64,000 bases of DNA from contig NZ_JAFBDS010000004.1 in the NCBI RefSeq assembly GCF_016908375.1, forward strand, positions 186,001 through 250,000, read 5' to 3'. Position numbers and translations under genes: made by a program. This stretch comes from Amphibacillus cookii. Its GTDB lineage: Bacteria > Bacillota > Bacilli > Bacillales > Amphibacillaceae. Each line of letters opens with the position of its first letter. The first letter of the stretch is position 1. Below, piece by piece: positions 55,817-64,000 of this stretch. The notes beneath the pieces were generated by a model. That model was given only the letters and a program-made list of their open reading frames with translations, had not been told where the DNA came from and made no database searches.

Positions 55817-56764
55817 CTATTTTAACCTTTTTTTCATCATGAATCCTACATCAATTATACCTAAGATTCTGGTCAGGTACAGACCTACAGGGAAAATTAT
55901 TAGACTAAATATCGTAATTAGAACAGCAACAAACTTTGGTTGTTTCTTTGCATGCATATAATGGAAGACAAAAGAAAAACCTTGTAAAGAAAAAAGGACA
56001 CCGATAACCACAGAGGCATTTCCAATAAGCGCCTGCAAGGATGAAGCTTGTTCTAATTCAAACCATGTCATCATCATAATGACAAAATATAGCCATAATG
56101 CTAATCTCGGCAAATTAAAACGTCGAAAAGGCGGAAAAGCGAGAGCTTTTCCAATCGATTTGTTCAACACCTTATAAGTGAGAAATTGTGTTATAACAGC
56201 TAGAATCATCGATGTCACCACAATTATGGATGGAATCAAATCTAACACCATCAGCATTTGTTCTTCAACCAATTGTAAGTCATCACCACTTAATGCCATC
56301 CCCCATTGTTCAAAGAGTACTTGGGTTGATGTTAACGACTCACTAACGAATAGCTGATATTCTGTTGCCAAACTAACGTCTGATAACCATTCAACGACAA
56401 ACAGTAACACGATAAAACCCACGATAAAACCTAGTGTACCCTGGACCCATGTTTCATAAGGATGACGTTTTGCTTTGATCGATTGACCGATTAGCGTCCC
56501 TGTTAAAACGGCAAGCAAGGTTAGCGGTAATGATACGATAAACATATAGATAGCAAATAAAAATAGGGTTAAGCCGATGATCACGCCTAACCATGTTGCA
56601 GCCTTCCATCCCTGTCGATAGGCAAAAAACGCAATTGGAATTGGTAATATAAATAATGTCATAAGCTCAATTGCCGGAATCACCAAGGTCATAAGCAGGA
56701 AGGCGACAAATATTGCACCGACCAAAAAGCCTTCTTTTATTTTATTTAACATTTCTTCGTGCAT
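55817..56764 (-). CDS. yybS: YybS-family membrane protein
   Basis: 315 residues from ATG 56764, seven bases after GAGGTG. About eight membrane helices, DUF2232/YybS pattern. Function unknown; conserved directly upstream of gdpP in Bacillaceae. First gene of yybS-gdpP-rplI(-dnaB). A hairpin with T tract lies in its leader. Confidence 0.9.
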   Translation of the reverse strand: MHEEMLNKIKEGFLVGAIFVAFLLMTLVIPAIELMTLFILPIPIAFFAYRQGWKAATWLGVIIGLTLFLFAIYMFIVSLPLTLLAVLTGTLIGQSIKAKRHPYETWVQGTLGFIVGFIVLLFVVEWLSDVSLATEYQLFVSESLTSTQVLFEQWGMALSGDDLQLVEEQMLMVLDLIPSIIVVTSMILAVITQFLTYKVLNKSIGKALAFPPFRRFNLPRLALWLYFVIMMMTWFELEQASSLQALIGNASVVIGVLFSLQGFSFVFHYMHAKKQPKFVAVLITIFSLIIFPVGLYLTRILGIIDVGFMMKKRLK

Positions 56765-56798
56765 AGATGACACCTCAATAGTAATAGATTGACTTAGA

Positions 56799-56898
56799 AA
56801 AAGCACAGCTATAGCGCTGTGCTTGCTTAAACTAAGCTTTCACTATCTTAATATAATGATTTACCCATCATTATAGCGATTTCTTTGCAAAATAACAA
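56799..56898 (-). promoter_or_regulatory. promoter and leader terminator ahead of yybS-gdpP-rplI
   Basis: On the minus strand TTGTTA (56893-56898), 17-bp spacer, TATAAT (56870-56875). The leader that follows contains AAGCACAGCGC...GCTGTGCTT (56799-56825), a stem followed by T5, only about 35 bp before the yybS start. No minus-strand gene precedes it, so it is not a simple end of another transcript. This suggests attenuation. Confidence 0.55.
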
Positions 56899-57039
56899 AC
56901 GATAACGATTTAAGCAATTGTCGAACTTTTTTGAAAAAGATCTTCTTTTTTTCTTTTCACTTGTTATAATAACCATAGTGAAAGGATTCATTAATAATCA
57001 TAAAATCACGTTTTTAAACTTGTCAATCTTCGAATTAAA

Positions 57040-57110
57040 TTTGCCTATTCTTAAGTGAAAGAACTAGCTTTTCTTATACTTGGTCCTTTAACATTTTCAC
57101 TTCGTCGTTT
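57040..57110. repeat. dispersed repeat family 2, copy d
   Basis: ACTAGCTTTTCTTATACTTGGTCCTTTAACATTTTCAC in pieces matches the right half of copies b and c; the left half is degraded. It lies in the gap before the HAD gene (56899-57198), which has no other gene. Confidence 0.35.
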
Positions 57111-57198
57111 TCTACTTCTTCACTAAAATTTTATTCGTTTTAATTGTATAAAAAAGCTATATGATCAAAAAAATAGCCTATTAAAAAGGAGTTAAATC

Positions 57199-57972
57199 AT
57201 GATTACTACCATTTTTTTTGATTTAGATGATACATTATTATGGGATAAACAAAGTATTAAAAAGGCATTTGAAGAAACATGTCAACGCGTTCCTGATTGT
57301 GATCCGCAAACGCTAGAAGTTGCTGTGCGTACACAAGCACGAAAGCTATATGAAAGCTATCCTACCTATCCCTTTACACAAATGATTGGTATCAATCCAT
57401 TCGAAGGGTTATGGGGAACATTTGACGATCCAGGTCAAGACTTTCAATCGATGCACCAACTCATGCCAACTTATCGGGTCGATGCTTGGACAAATGGCTT
57501 AAAAGCATGCGGTATTGAAGATAGGGAACTGGCGAAAAAGCTTGCTGATCGCTTTATTATTGAACGAAAAAAGCACCCCTATGTTTATACAGATACGTTT
57601 AACGTGTTAAGCCAATTGAAAGGGCACTATCAACTCTTACTTTTAACAAATGGTTCGCCTTCATTGCAACAAACTAAATTAGCAATCACACCTGAAATTG
57701 CGACATACTTTGATCACATCATTATCTCTGGTGAATTTGGTCGGGGCAAACCTGATCGAGCCATCTTTGATTACGCTTTAGACAAGACAAATGCTAGAGG
57801 CGATCAAGTTGTGATGGTTGGTGATAATTTAATGACTGATATTCTCGGTGCTAATCGAACAGGGATTAAAAACATTTGGATCAATCATCATGGACAGGCA
57901 GTTGATCAAGTAAAACCTACTTATCAAGTTGATTCGCTAGCGGAAGTACCCAAGCTAATTAAAGCACTATAA
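57199..57972 (+). CDS. HAD-superfamily phosphatase
   Basis: 257 residues. Motif I F-F-D-L-D-D-T-L-L (Asp 8, Asp 10), motif II L-L-L-T-N-G-S-P (near 150), Lys in G-R-G-K-P-D (near 182) and motif IV V-G-D-N-L-M-T-D (near 212). A class I HAD with helical cap, phosphatase of an unknown small molecule. ATG after AAAAGGAG; the two-hairpin repeat copy D starts at its stop codon. Confidence 0.9.
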   Translation: MITTIFFDLDDTLLWDKQSIKKAFEETCQRVPDCDPQTLEVAVRTQARKLYESYPTYPFTQMIGINPFEGLWGTFDDPGQDFQSMHQLMPTYRVDAWTNGLKACGIEDRELAKKLADRFIIERKKHPYVYTDTFNVLSQLKGHYQLLLLTNGSPSLQQTKLAITPEIATYFDHIIISGEFGRGKPDRAIFDYALDKTNARGDQVVMVGDNLMTDILGANRTGIKNIWINHHGQAVDQVKPTYQVDSLAEVPKLIKAL

Positions 57973-58122
57973 AAAGAACCTTCAATTAGTGGGCTTTTTC
58001 ACTCTTCCCCCACTGATTGAATCAAGACGTTAGCGTCCGTTAGCTCCCGCCTAAATAGATTGACCACTGTCCCTGTCCTCTATTTTGTGGTGGGTGGTTT
58101 ACGGACGGTTATCTGTGATAAA
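57971..58122. repeat. two-hairpin dispersed repeat, copy D (full length)
   Basis: Starts at the HAD stop: GAACCTTCAATTAGTGGG, then CCCCACTGATTGA (hairpin 1), GTTAGCGTCCGTTAGCTCCC with GGTGGGTGGTTTACGGACGG (hairpin 2), end TTATCTGTGATAA. Same order and spacing as copy A. Confidence 0.85.
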
Positions 58123-58170
58123 CATCGAGTGAAAAACAATGGTTTACTTGACTTAAATCTGTTACGATAG

Positions 58171-58194
58171 ACTGACGACTGTTCGTCAGTCTTT
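58171..58194 (+). promoter_or_regulatory. palindrome upstream of the TetR gene, likely its operator
   Basis: AGACTGACGA and TCGTCAGTCT form a perfect 10-bp inverted repeat with a 4-bp centre, 19 bp before the tetR start. TetR proteins often bind such a site in their own promoter. It is followed by T6, so an intrinsic terminator is the other reading. Confidence 0.6.
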
Positions 58195-58213
58195 TTTGTT
58201 AGGAGGTATGACA

Positions 58214-58816
58214 ATGAGTGCTAATAAGATTAAAGTAGCTGCTTTATCTTTGTTCGCAGAACGCGGTTATGATGGCACATCATTAGCCTTAATTGCTGAA
58301 CAAATTGGCATTAAAAAACAATCGATCTATGCCCATTTTAAAGGAAAAGAAGATTTATTTCTTAGCTTGCTAACGGAGACATTTACCATTGAGTTAGAGA
58401 GAGAGGAACAATTTCTCGAACAATATTACACAAGCGCGTTAGATACATTTCTAAAAGCGTCATTAGCAAGCTTCTTGTCCCGATATAATCATGATAACCG
58501 GTTAAAATTCTGGTTGAAAAATACCTTTTTACCGCCTATACATTTGTATGATAAAGTTAATCGGCAACTTAATAGATATATTCACGATGTAGAATCACTT
58601 TACATAAAGCGCTTTGAAACAGCGGTTAGCAAGCAGGAAATTTCAATGACAAACCCTCAACAAGCTAACCTTGCATTTTCTGCGTTAATTGATTCAGTAG
58701 CGGTCGAGCTCATTTATGGGGATCAGCAGCGTGCTACCGCTAAAATGGAAGCAAGCTGGGAAATTTATTGGAAAGGTTTAACAGCCACTAACCGCGACTT
58801 TGAAAGGGGGAGATAA
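58214..58816 (+). CDS. TetR-family repressor
   Basis: 200 residues from ATG 58214, seven bases after AGGAGG; two earlier starts are too close to it. N-terminal helix-turn-helix: A-L-S-L-F-A-E-R-G-Y-D-G-T-S-L, then I-K-K-Q-S-I-Y-A-H-F-K-G-K-E. The helical C-terminal part binds an unknown ligand. It is 3 bp from the MATE gene, so it likely controls that exporter and itself via the palindrome upstream. Confidence 0.9.
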   Translation: MSANKIKVAALSLFAERGYDGTSLALIAEQIGIKKQSIYAHFKGKEDLFLSLLTETFTIELEREEQFLEQYYTSALDTFLKASLASFLSRYNHDNRLKFWLKNTFLPPIHLYDKVNRQLNRYIHDVESLYIKRFETAVSKQEISMTNPQQANLAFSALIDSVAVELIYGDQQRATAKMEASWEIYWKGLTATNRDFERGR

Positions 58817-58819
58817 ATC

Positions 58820-60193
58820 ATGTATCATGCCGAGACACTTAAAGAAAAAGTCCAATTATTTTTAAAAATTTTATGGCCAATTATGGTTACACAAGTCAGT
58901 TTATCGATGATGAATTTAGTCGATACCGTTATGGCTGGGCGTGTAGGCACCTCTGATTTAGCAGGTGTGGCAATCGGAGCAAGCCTCTGGTCCCCTGTAT
59001 TCACCGGGATGAATGGCGTTATGCTTGCGGTTACCCCCATTATTGCTCATCATTTAGGGCGTGACGAAAAAGACCGGATCCATTTTATTGTGACACAGGC
59101 GGTTTACTTAGCCGTTCTGCTCGCGATTGCTATTATATTAATTGGCGGCTTCTTACTAGCACCAGTTCTTAATTTTATGAATCTTGATGGTGAGGTCCAG
59201 CATATTGCCCAACACTATTTAATTGGCCTATCAATAGGGATAATCCCTTTGTTTATTTCAAATGTGTTACGTAATTTTTATGATGGACAAGGTTTAACAC
59301 GGATCACGATGTTTATCACCATTCTCGCCGTACCATTTAATGTCCTGTTAAATTATAGTTTAATTTTTGGTCAATTTGGGTTACCAAGGCTTGGTGGGAT
59401 TGGCGCAGGCTATGCGACAGCCTTCACCTATTGGATTATTCTTGCTACAAGTGTGCTGATGCTATTTAAAATTGAAGTCATTCGTCGTTATAAAATATTC
59501 GTAGATTGGGTTATGCCATCTTTAAAGGCATGGAAAGAACAACTATCTATTGGTGTTCCGATTGGATTGTCAATTTTCTTTGAATCAAGTATTTTCTCAG
59601 TCGTTACTTTATTAATTGGGGTTATGTTTTCAACAATTGCAATAGCTGCTAACCAAATTGTAATCAGCTTTACTAGCCTGGTTTTTATGATTCCATTGAG
59701 TTTATCAATGGCTATAACGATTGTTGTTAGCTTCTCTATTGGTGGTGAACGACTTAAAGCAGCTAAGCAGTATAGTTTTCTAGGTGTACTTAGTGGCGTT
59801 GGTATATTAGGTATTGCGGCAATCTTTATGTTCTTCTTACGTGAACCTATCGCTAGTCTGTATTCAAATGACCCTGAGGTGATTCAATTTGCAGGTCAGC
59901 TGTTTCTTATTGCGATTCTTTACCAATTATCAGATGGTGCACAATCAGGCCTTCAAGGTGTGTTAAGAGGCTATAAAGATGTTAAAGTACCTTTTTATAT
60001 TGCATTTGTTTCCTACTGGTTGTTTGGGATTCCCATTGGTTATCTACTCGCCGCCTTTACTGATGTCGGGCCATCCGGTTTATGGATTGGTATTTCTATT
60101 GGATTAACCTGTGCCGCAATCGGCTTCCTTTTACGACTCCGCTTCATCTATCGCCAGCAACGGCAGCAGGTCAATAAATCTGTTTCTACATGA
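58820..60193 (+). CDS. MATE-family efflux transporter
   Basis: 457 residues, twelve membrane helices in two similar halves. Marks: P-I-M-V-T-Q-V-S-L-S-M-M-N-L-V-D-T-V-M-A-G-R at the start, and G-V-P-I-G-L-S-I-F-F-E-S at the second half start. Cation-coupled export of toxic compounds. Co-transcribed with tetR; terminator follows at 60290. Confidence 0.92.
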   Translation: MYHAETLKEKVQLFLKILWPIMVTQVSLSMMNLVDTVMAGRVGTSDLAGVAIGASLWSPVFTGMNGVMLAVTPIIAHHLGRDEKDRIHFIVTQAVYLAVLLAIAIILIGGFLLAPVLNFMNLDGEVQHIAQHYLIGLSIGIIPLFISNVLRNFYDGQGLTRITMFITILAVPFNVLLNYSLIFGQFGLPRLGGIGAGYATAFTYWIILATSVLMLFKIEVIRRYKIFVDWVMPSLKAWKEQLSIGVPIGLSIFFESSIFSVVTLLIGVMFSTIAIAANQIVISFTSLVFMIPLSLSMAITIVVSFSIGGERLKAAKQYSFLGVLSGVGILGIAAIFMFFLREPIASLYSNDPEVIQFAGQLFLIAILYQLSDGAQSGLQGVLRGYKDVKVPFYIAFVSYWLFGIPIGYLLAAFTDVGPSGLWIGISIGLTCAAIGFLLRLRFIYRQQRQQVNKSVST

Positions 60194-60289
60194 TTAATCG
60201 CGTAGGCGGTTGAGATAAAAAAGAAGTAAAAGCAAAAACGAAGTTGGGACAAAAGTAAGAGACATATGAAAGAGGTAATGGTTAGAAAC

Positions 60290-60326
60290 ACAAAGACTCA
60301 AGCATCTAAATTGCTTGAGTCTTTGT
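60290..60326. terminator. bidirectional terminator between the MATE gene and serA
   Basis: Perfect 15-bp stem (60290-60304 with 60312-60326), 7-nt loop. It separates two convergent genes, without a long T run on either side. Confidence 0.78.
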
Positions 60327-60437
60327 AAACTAAACTTAAAATCATTAACGGGATGAATGATCAATGAGAGTGACTAAAAATCGATGATTATTCGTATGCC
60401 AGACAGAAAATTCCGTCTTGCCTATCCGATATCTGTC

Positions 60438-62024
60438 TTACAGTTCAATGGCGGTCACTTCGAAAATATCAGCATCCTCGGTTAAAACAGCTAAATCTTG
60501 TTCTGTTACCGTTTCATCAACCGTTAGAAGCATAATAGCTGCACCGCCGACATTAGAACGTCCTACTTGCATGGTCGCAATGTTAATCTGATTCTGTGCT
60601 AACAGTGAGCCAACTTTACCAATCGCTCCAGGTTGATCTTTATGACGAATAAAAATGACATGACCTGCAGGTACAAGATCAACATTATAACTCTCGACTT
60701 GAACAATACGGGGCCCTAATCCCTTTAATAGGGTACCTGCAACAGCTTTCGTTCCGGTAGCTGTCTTTACTTCCACCTTAATTAAATTGATAAACCCTTC
60801 AGCATGGCTAGTAATATGCTCATTAATCACTAAGCCTTGTTGCTCTGCTAAATAAGCTGCATTAACATCGTTAATATGGTCTCCAAAATGGTTTTTTAAT
60901 AACCCTTTAATTGTATTACGTGTTAAAGGCCCCACTTCAACATCATGTAGCTCTCCGGAATAATAAACATTGATCTCTTCAATAATATCGTCTGTTAAAT
61001 GGGTTAAGAACATACCCAACTTTTCTGCTAAATAGAAAAATGGTTCAATTTTACGCATAATATCTTTAGGCACAGATGGTAAATTAACTGGATTCTTGAC
61101 CAGATCACCATTTAATAAGCGAACAACATCATGACTGACATCAATGGCAACACTTTCTTGTGCTTCAATTGTACTTGCGCCTAAATGCGGGGTGGCAATA
61201 ACTTGCGGTAGCTCAAGTAACTTATGATCCGTAGCAGGCTCTTGTTCAAATACATCTAGAGCTGCACCAGCCACTTTCCCCTCAACAATCGCTTGGTACA
61301 ACGCATCTTCGTCAATGATTCCCCCTCTAGCACAATTGACAATTTGTACACCGTCCTTCATTTTGGCAATGGCTGCTGCATCAATTAAATGTTTGGTTTC
61401 TTTTAATAAGGGGGTGTGGATTGTAATAAAATCTGCGGCTGTAATGACATCTTCTACTGAACCTTGCGTCACACCTAATTGATCTGCTTTCTCCTCTGTT
61501 AAGAAGGGATCATAGGCAATCACTTTCATCCGTTGTCCTTTTGCTCTCAATGCCACTTCTCGGCCAATTCTCCCAAGTCCAATTACACCTAACGTTTTCC
61601 CCTTCAGCTCCACACCAACATGGGTTTTACGATCCCATTTCTGTTGTTTTAAGGCATAGTAAGCTTGGGGTATCTTTCGTGCTAAGGCCATTAACATCGC
61701 AACCGTATGTTCAGCTGCTGAATTGGTATTACCATCTGGTGCGTTAACGACGATGACGCCATGTTCAGTTGCAGCATTTAAATCGATATTATCAACACCA
61801 ACACCAGCTCGACCAATAATCTTTAATTGCTTTCCTGCTGCAATAATTTCCTTCGTTACTTTTGTTTGACTTCTTACTAACAATGCATCGTAGTCAACAA
61901 TCGTTTCTGCCAATTGCTCTGGTGTTAAATCTGTCAACATATCTACTGTAATATTGTCTGCATCACTTAACGGATAAATTCCATCTTCACTTAATGGATC
62001 ACTAATCAGTACACGATAAGTCAT
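60438..62024 (-). CDS. serA: D-3-phosphoglycerate dehydrogenase
   Basis: 528 residues, the long form. NAD-binding motif G-L-G-R-I-G-R-E-V (about 146-154), catalytic Arg in N-C-A-R-G-G-I-I-D-E and Glu/His in V-F-E-Q-E-P, A-T-P-H-L-G-A-S-T. A middle ASB domain and a C-terminal ACT domain (G-A-I-G-K-V-G-S-L-L) follow, the latter binding serine in relatives. First step of serine synthesis. Controlled by the T-box leader upstream. Confidence 0.97.
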   Translation of the reverse strand: MTYRVLISDPLSEDGIYPLSDADNITVDMLTDLTPEQLAETIVDYDALLVRSQTKVTKEIIAAGKQLKIIGRAGVGVDNIDLNAATEHGVIVVNAPDGNTNSAAEHTVAMLMALARKIPQAYYALKQQKWDRKTHVGVELKGKTLGVIGLGRIGREVALRAKGQRMKVIAYDPFLTEEKADQLGVTQGSVEDVITAADFITIHTPLLKETKHLIDAAAIAKMKDGVQIVNCARGGIIDEDALYQAIVEGKVAGAALDVFEQEPATDHKLLELPQVIATPHLGASTIEAQESVAIDVSHDVVRLLNGDLVKNPVNLPSVPKDIMRKIEPFFYLAEKLGMFLTHLTDDIIEEINVYYSGELHDVEVGPLTRNTIKGLLKNHFGDHINDVNAAYLAEQQGLVINEHITSHAEGFINLIKVEVKTATGTKAVAGTLLKGLGPRIVQVESYNVDLVPAGHVIFIRHKDQPGAIGKVGSLLAQNQINIATMQVGRSNVGGAAIMLLTVDETVTEQDLAVLTEDADIFEVTAIEL

Positions 62025-62125
62025 TTCAACATTCCCCCTGTTTTTTTATCCATACATCGTCCATTCACTTCCAACTAACATTTTGCTCAGCTTTATCAAC
62101 ATCCATTAGCATCTCCTAAACCATA

Positions 62126-62385
62126 AAAAAACTTTCCACCCCCTATCATTATTAATAAGGGGCGAAAAGTTATCTCCGCGGTACCACCCTAATTTACTGC
62201 TCAACTCGATTGAGTCAGCCTTCATTAGTTAAATGGGTAACGTCCATTAACGATCGAACCTACTACAGTTTCGGCTCAATTACTCCAAAGTGCTGTATAT
62301 TGGCTGAAACACTGGTTCTCACCACCCACCAGCTCTCTTTTGATTCAAATCCAATACACCTGTCTTCTTCATCATAATAAATATT
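62126..62385 (-). promoter_or_regulatory. serine-specific T-box leader of serA
   Basis: On the minus strand: AGAGAGCTGGTGGGTGGTGAGA (distal stem I, in two parts), specifier region ACAGCACTTTGGAG with codon AGC (62292-62294), T-box AGGGTGGTACCGCGG near 62177-62191 and a terminator (62126-62169) ending in T7. AGC fits tRNA-Ser and the serA gene 102 bp on. Confidence 0.95.
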
Positions 62386-62410
62386 GACTAATAATTTAGA
62401 ATTTTCATTT

Positions 62411-62438
62411 ATAATAGCATGTTTTTAGTAAAAGTCAA
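62411..62438 (-). promoter_or_regulatory. serA promoter
   Basis: Minus strand TTGACT (62433-62438), 16-bp spacer, TATTAT (62411-62416) with TGC before it (extended -10). It precedes the T-box leader by about 25 bp. Confidence 0.7.
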
Positions 62439-62532
62439 CTCTTTTTTTCTTCCTATTTAACTACTATTTCGCTAGACCTTCATGATAAGATTTGATCACA
62501 TCGTAGCACAAAATAGTAACAACGAATTGTGA

Positions 62533-62546
62533 TGAAAACGTATACA
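62533..62546 (+). promoter_or_regulatory. cre-like site in the promoter of the PRD regulator
   Basis: TGAAAACGTATACA fits TGWAANCGNTNWCA at 13 of 14 positions. An extended -10 TGCTACAAT lies at 62563-62571, so the site covers the -35 area, a repressing position. Confidence 0.55.
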
Positions 62547-62592
62547 ACGTTGATTTTCTGCGTGCTACAATTTCAGCATAGAGAGGTGATCA

Positions 62593-64000
62593 ATGATGCA
62601 ACTTGATGCTAGAAGCCATAATCTTTTGAAAGAGGTGTTAAACCATCCGCATATAAAAAGTACAGCGCTTGAAACCAAATATGGACTTAGCAGAAGACAA
62701 ATCAGCTATAGCTTTAACAAAATTAATGATTGGTTACTGACTAAAAATTTACCCTCTATTGATCGAAACCGTCAAGGGATGTTTATTATTGACCCGATTT
62801 TAACAAAAATATTACTTAACCAAGACGAACAAGACGCGGTGGCAGAACTGGTTCTTACAGAGGATACAAGGGTTAATATCATTCTATTAATGATGATAAG
62901 CCACTTAGATGATGAATTATCATTAAATCATTTTACTCAGAAATTAGATGTGAGCAAAAATACGATTTTAAATGATATTAAGCAAGCTCAATATCTACTC
63001 ACAAAAGATGATTTAACCATTCATTACTCAAGAAAATTTGGCTATTACATTGAAGGAAATGAGTTTACGATTCGAAGAATGCTCGTCCATCTTATTAATA
63101 AATTGTTAAAAAGACTTAGAGGTACCAACTACCTAAAGGAAATAACGAACCTTTCAGATGAGCAACTCTCATCTATGCGATCTCGTATTGAAACTATTGA
63201 AAACAAGCTTAATATCAAATTTACTGATGAAAAGATGGAAGCGATGCCATTTAGTTTATTAATAACTCAAAATCGAATTAAGCACGATAAAACGATCACT
63301 GAACTTCCTGTGACTTATAACGAACTCAAGCAAACAAAAGAATTTAAAGTGGTAGAAAGCTTACTAGATGCGATCGATCCTTTACCTGTAACAGAAAGGT
63401 TGTTCTTTACATTGCACATACTCACCACTAATGTGTACTGGTCTGATCTGATTAAACAAGATATCATTCCTTGTTTAATTAATGCAATAAACGAAACACT
63501 CTCTATATTCGAAAAATATTCTTGCATCATGATTAAAGATCGCGAACAACTTGTCAATAAATTGTTATTACATCTAAAGCCTGCTTACTACAGAATAAAG
63601 TACCAACTTACAGAAATCGATGACTTTAATTATGCAATTAATGAAGAATTCTCTGAATTGCATCACCTTGTTAAAAAAGCGATTTATCCACTGACTGATT
63701 TATTAGGAAAGGACATACCAGAACAAGAAATTATTTACTTAACCATGTTAGTTGGCGGCTGGTTAACAAGACAAGGTGATAATTTGCGTAAGAAGACGAA
63801 AGCGATCATTGTTTGTCCTAAAGGGGTATCGGTATCAAAAATGATGGATAGTGTACTGAGAGAAGTATTTCCTGAATTTGTATTTTTAGAATCTCTGTCT
63901 GTAAGAGAGTTTTATCAATTTAAGCTTGATTATGACATTGTATTTAGTTTAATCCCTTTAGAGTCAGATAAAAAAGTCTTTATCGTTAAATCTTTTCTAG
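62593..64000 (+). CDS. BglG/MtlR-type PRD transcription regulator, 3' truncated by window edge
   Basis: 469 codons from ATG 62593 (after GAGAGGTGAT; the next codon is also ATG) and still open at the window end. Two helix-turn-helix blocks at the start (Y-G-L-S-R-R-Q-I-S-Y and L-D-V-S-K-N-T-I-L-N-D-I), then PRD-like helical domains with histidines, then a PTS EIIB-like stretch I-I-V-C-P-K-G-V-S-V-S-K. Such regulators are switched by PTS phosphorylation and control sugar uptake genes, which probably lie further right. Confidence 0.85.
   Translation, partial: MMQLDARSHNLLKEVLNHPHIKSTALETKYGLSRRQISYSFNKINDWLLTKNLPSIDRNRQGMFIIDPILTKILLNQDEQDAVAELVLTEDTRVNIILLMMISHLDDELSLNHFTQKLDVSKNTILNDIKQAQYLLTKDDLTIHYSRKFGYYIEGNEFTIRRMLVHLINKLLKRLRGTNYLKEITNLSDEQLSSMRSRIETIENKLNIKFTDEKMEAMPFSLLITQNRIKHDKTITELPVTYNELKQTKEFKVVESLLDAIDPLPVTERLFFTLHILTTNVYWSDLIKQDIIPCLINAINETLSIFEKYSCIMIKDREQLVNKLLLHLKPAYYRIKYQLTEIDDFNYAINEEFSELHHLVKKAIYPLTDLLGKDIPEQEIIYLTMLVGGWLTRQGDNLRKKTKAIIVCPKGVSVSKMMDSVLREVFPEFVFLESLSVREFYQFKLDYDIVFSLIPLESDKKVFIVKSFL

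Noticed and set aside
1-64000. CRISPR arrays, tRNA or rRNA genes
   Set aside because: No regularly spaced repeats of CRISPR type and no tRNA or rRNA sequence recognised on either strand.

Overview
The window looks like the origin-proximal chromosome of a low-GC Gram-positive bacterium of the Bacillaceae. The best markers are the complete walR-walK-walH-walI-walJ-htrA operon, purA, dnaB (called dnaC in Bacillus), rplI, gdpP and yybS in the usual Bacillus order, rlmH, two T-box leaders, CcpA-type cre sites and a SigO/RsoA/YvrJ locus. A family GH115 xylan alpha-glucuronidase under a cre site suggests a plant-polysaccharide user, perhaps from the Amphibacillus/Gracilibacillus side of the family. 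That placement is inference; no rRNA or tRNA gene is present to check it.

Layout. 1-4.5 kb: the end of a drug/metabolite-transporter-like membrane protein, a decayed MazG-like gene and the GH115 enzyme. 4.6-26.5 kb: an accessory island. It lies directly against the 3' end of rlmH and is divided by four same-orientation copies of the rlmH terminal codons (Gly-Glu-Pro-Tyr/Cys-His-Lys-stop) at 4580, 17672, 21289 and 26504. This is the arrangement of staphylococcal SCC elements. The outer segment carries a YcbLMNO-type two-component/ABC module, an adenine riboswitch whose gene is missing, a decayed ISL3 element, a FokI/LlaI-like fused methyltransferase with a short PD-(D/E)XK endonuclease, a broken IS110 element and an unrecognised two-gene nuclease operon. 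The middle segment carries an LXG toxin with an Ntox50 end and putative immunity genes. The inner segment carries an OLD-like ATPase with a DUF262 partner, an Mrr-type restriction protein and a possible gene fragment. No ccr recombinase is visible in the window.

26.5-41 kb: rlmH, ohrR/ohr, the sigO-yvrJ-rsoA operon, a secreted V8-like protease, trmO, an NAD(P)H oxidoreductase, an M20 amidohydrolase, acetyltransferases, a SAM hydrolase behind a Met-type T-box, a lipoprotein esterase and small conserved genes. A cluster of five perfect DnaA boxes lies at 41.05-41.25 kb. 41.3-56.8 kb: the wal operon, an M23 cell-wall peptidase, purA, dnaB, rplI, gdpP and yybS, all on the minus strand. 57.2-64 kb: a HAD phosphatase, a TetR/MATE efflux pair, serA with a serine T-box, and the start of a PRD-type regulator cut by the window end.

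An interspersed two-hairpin repeat of about 155 bp occurs four times between 31.4 and 58.1 kb, and a second, weaker repeat family occurs in other intergenic gaps. The most novel-looking content is the rlmH-targeted defence island and the two uncharacterised defence-like gene pairs inside it.
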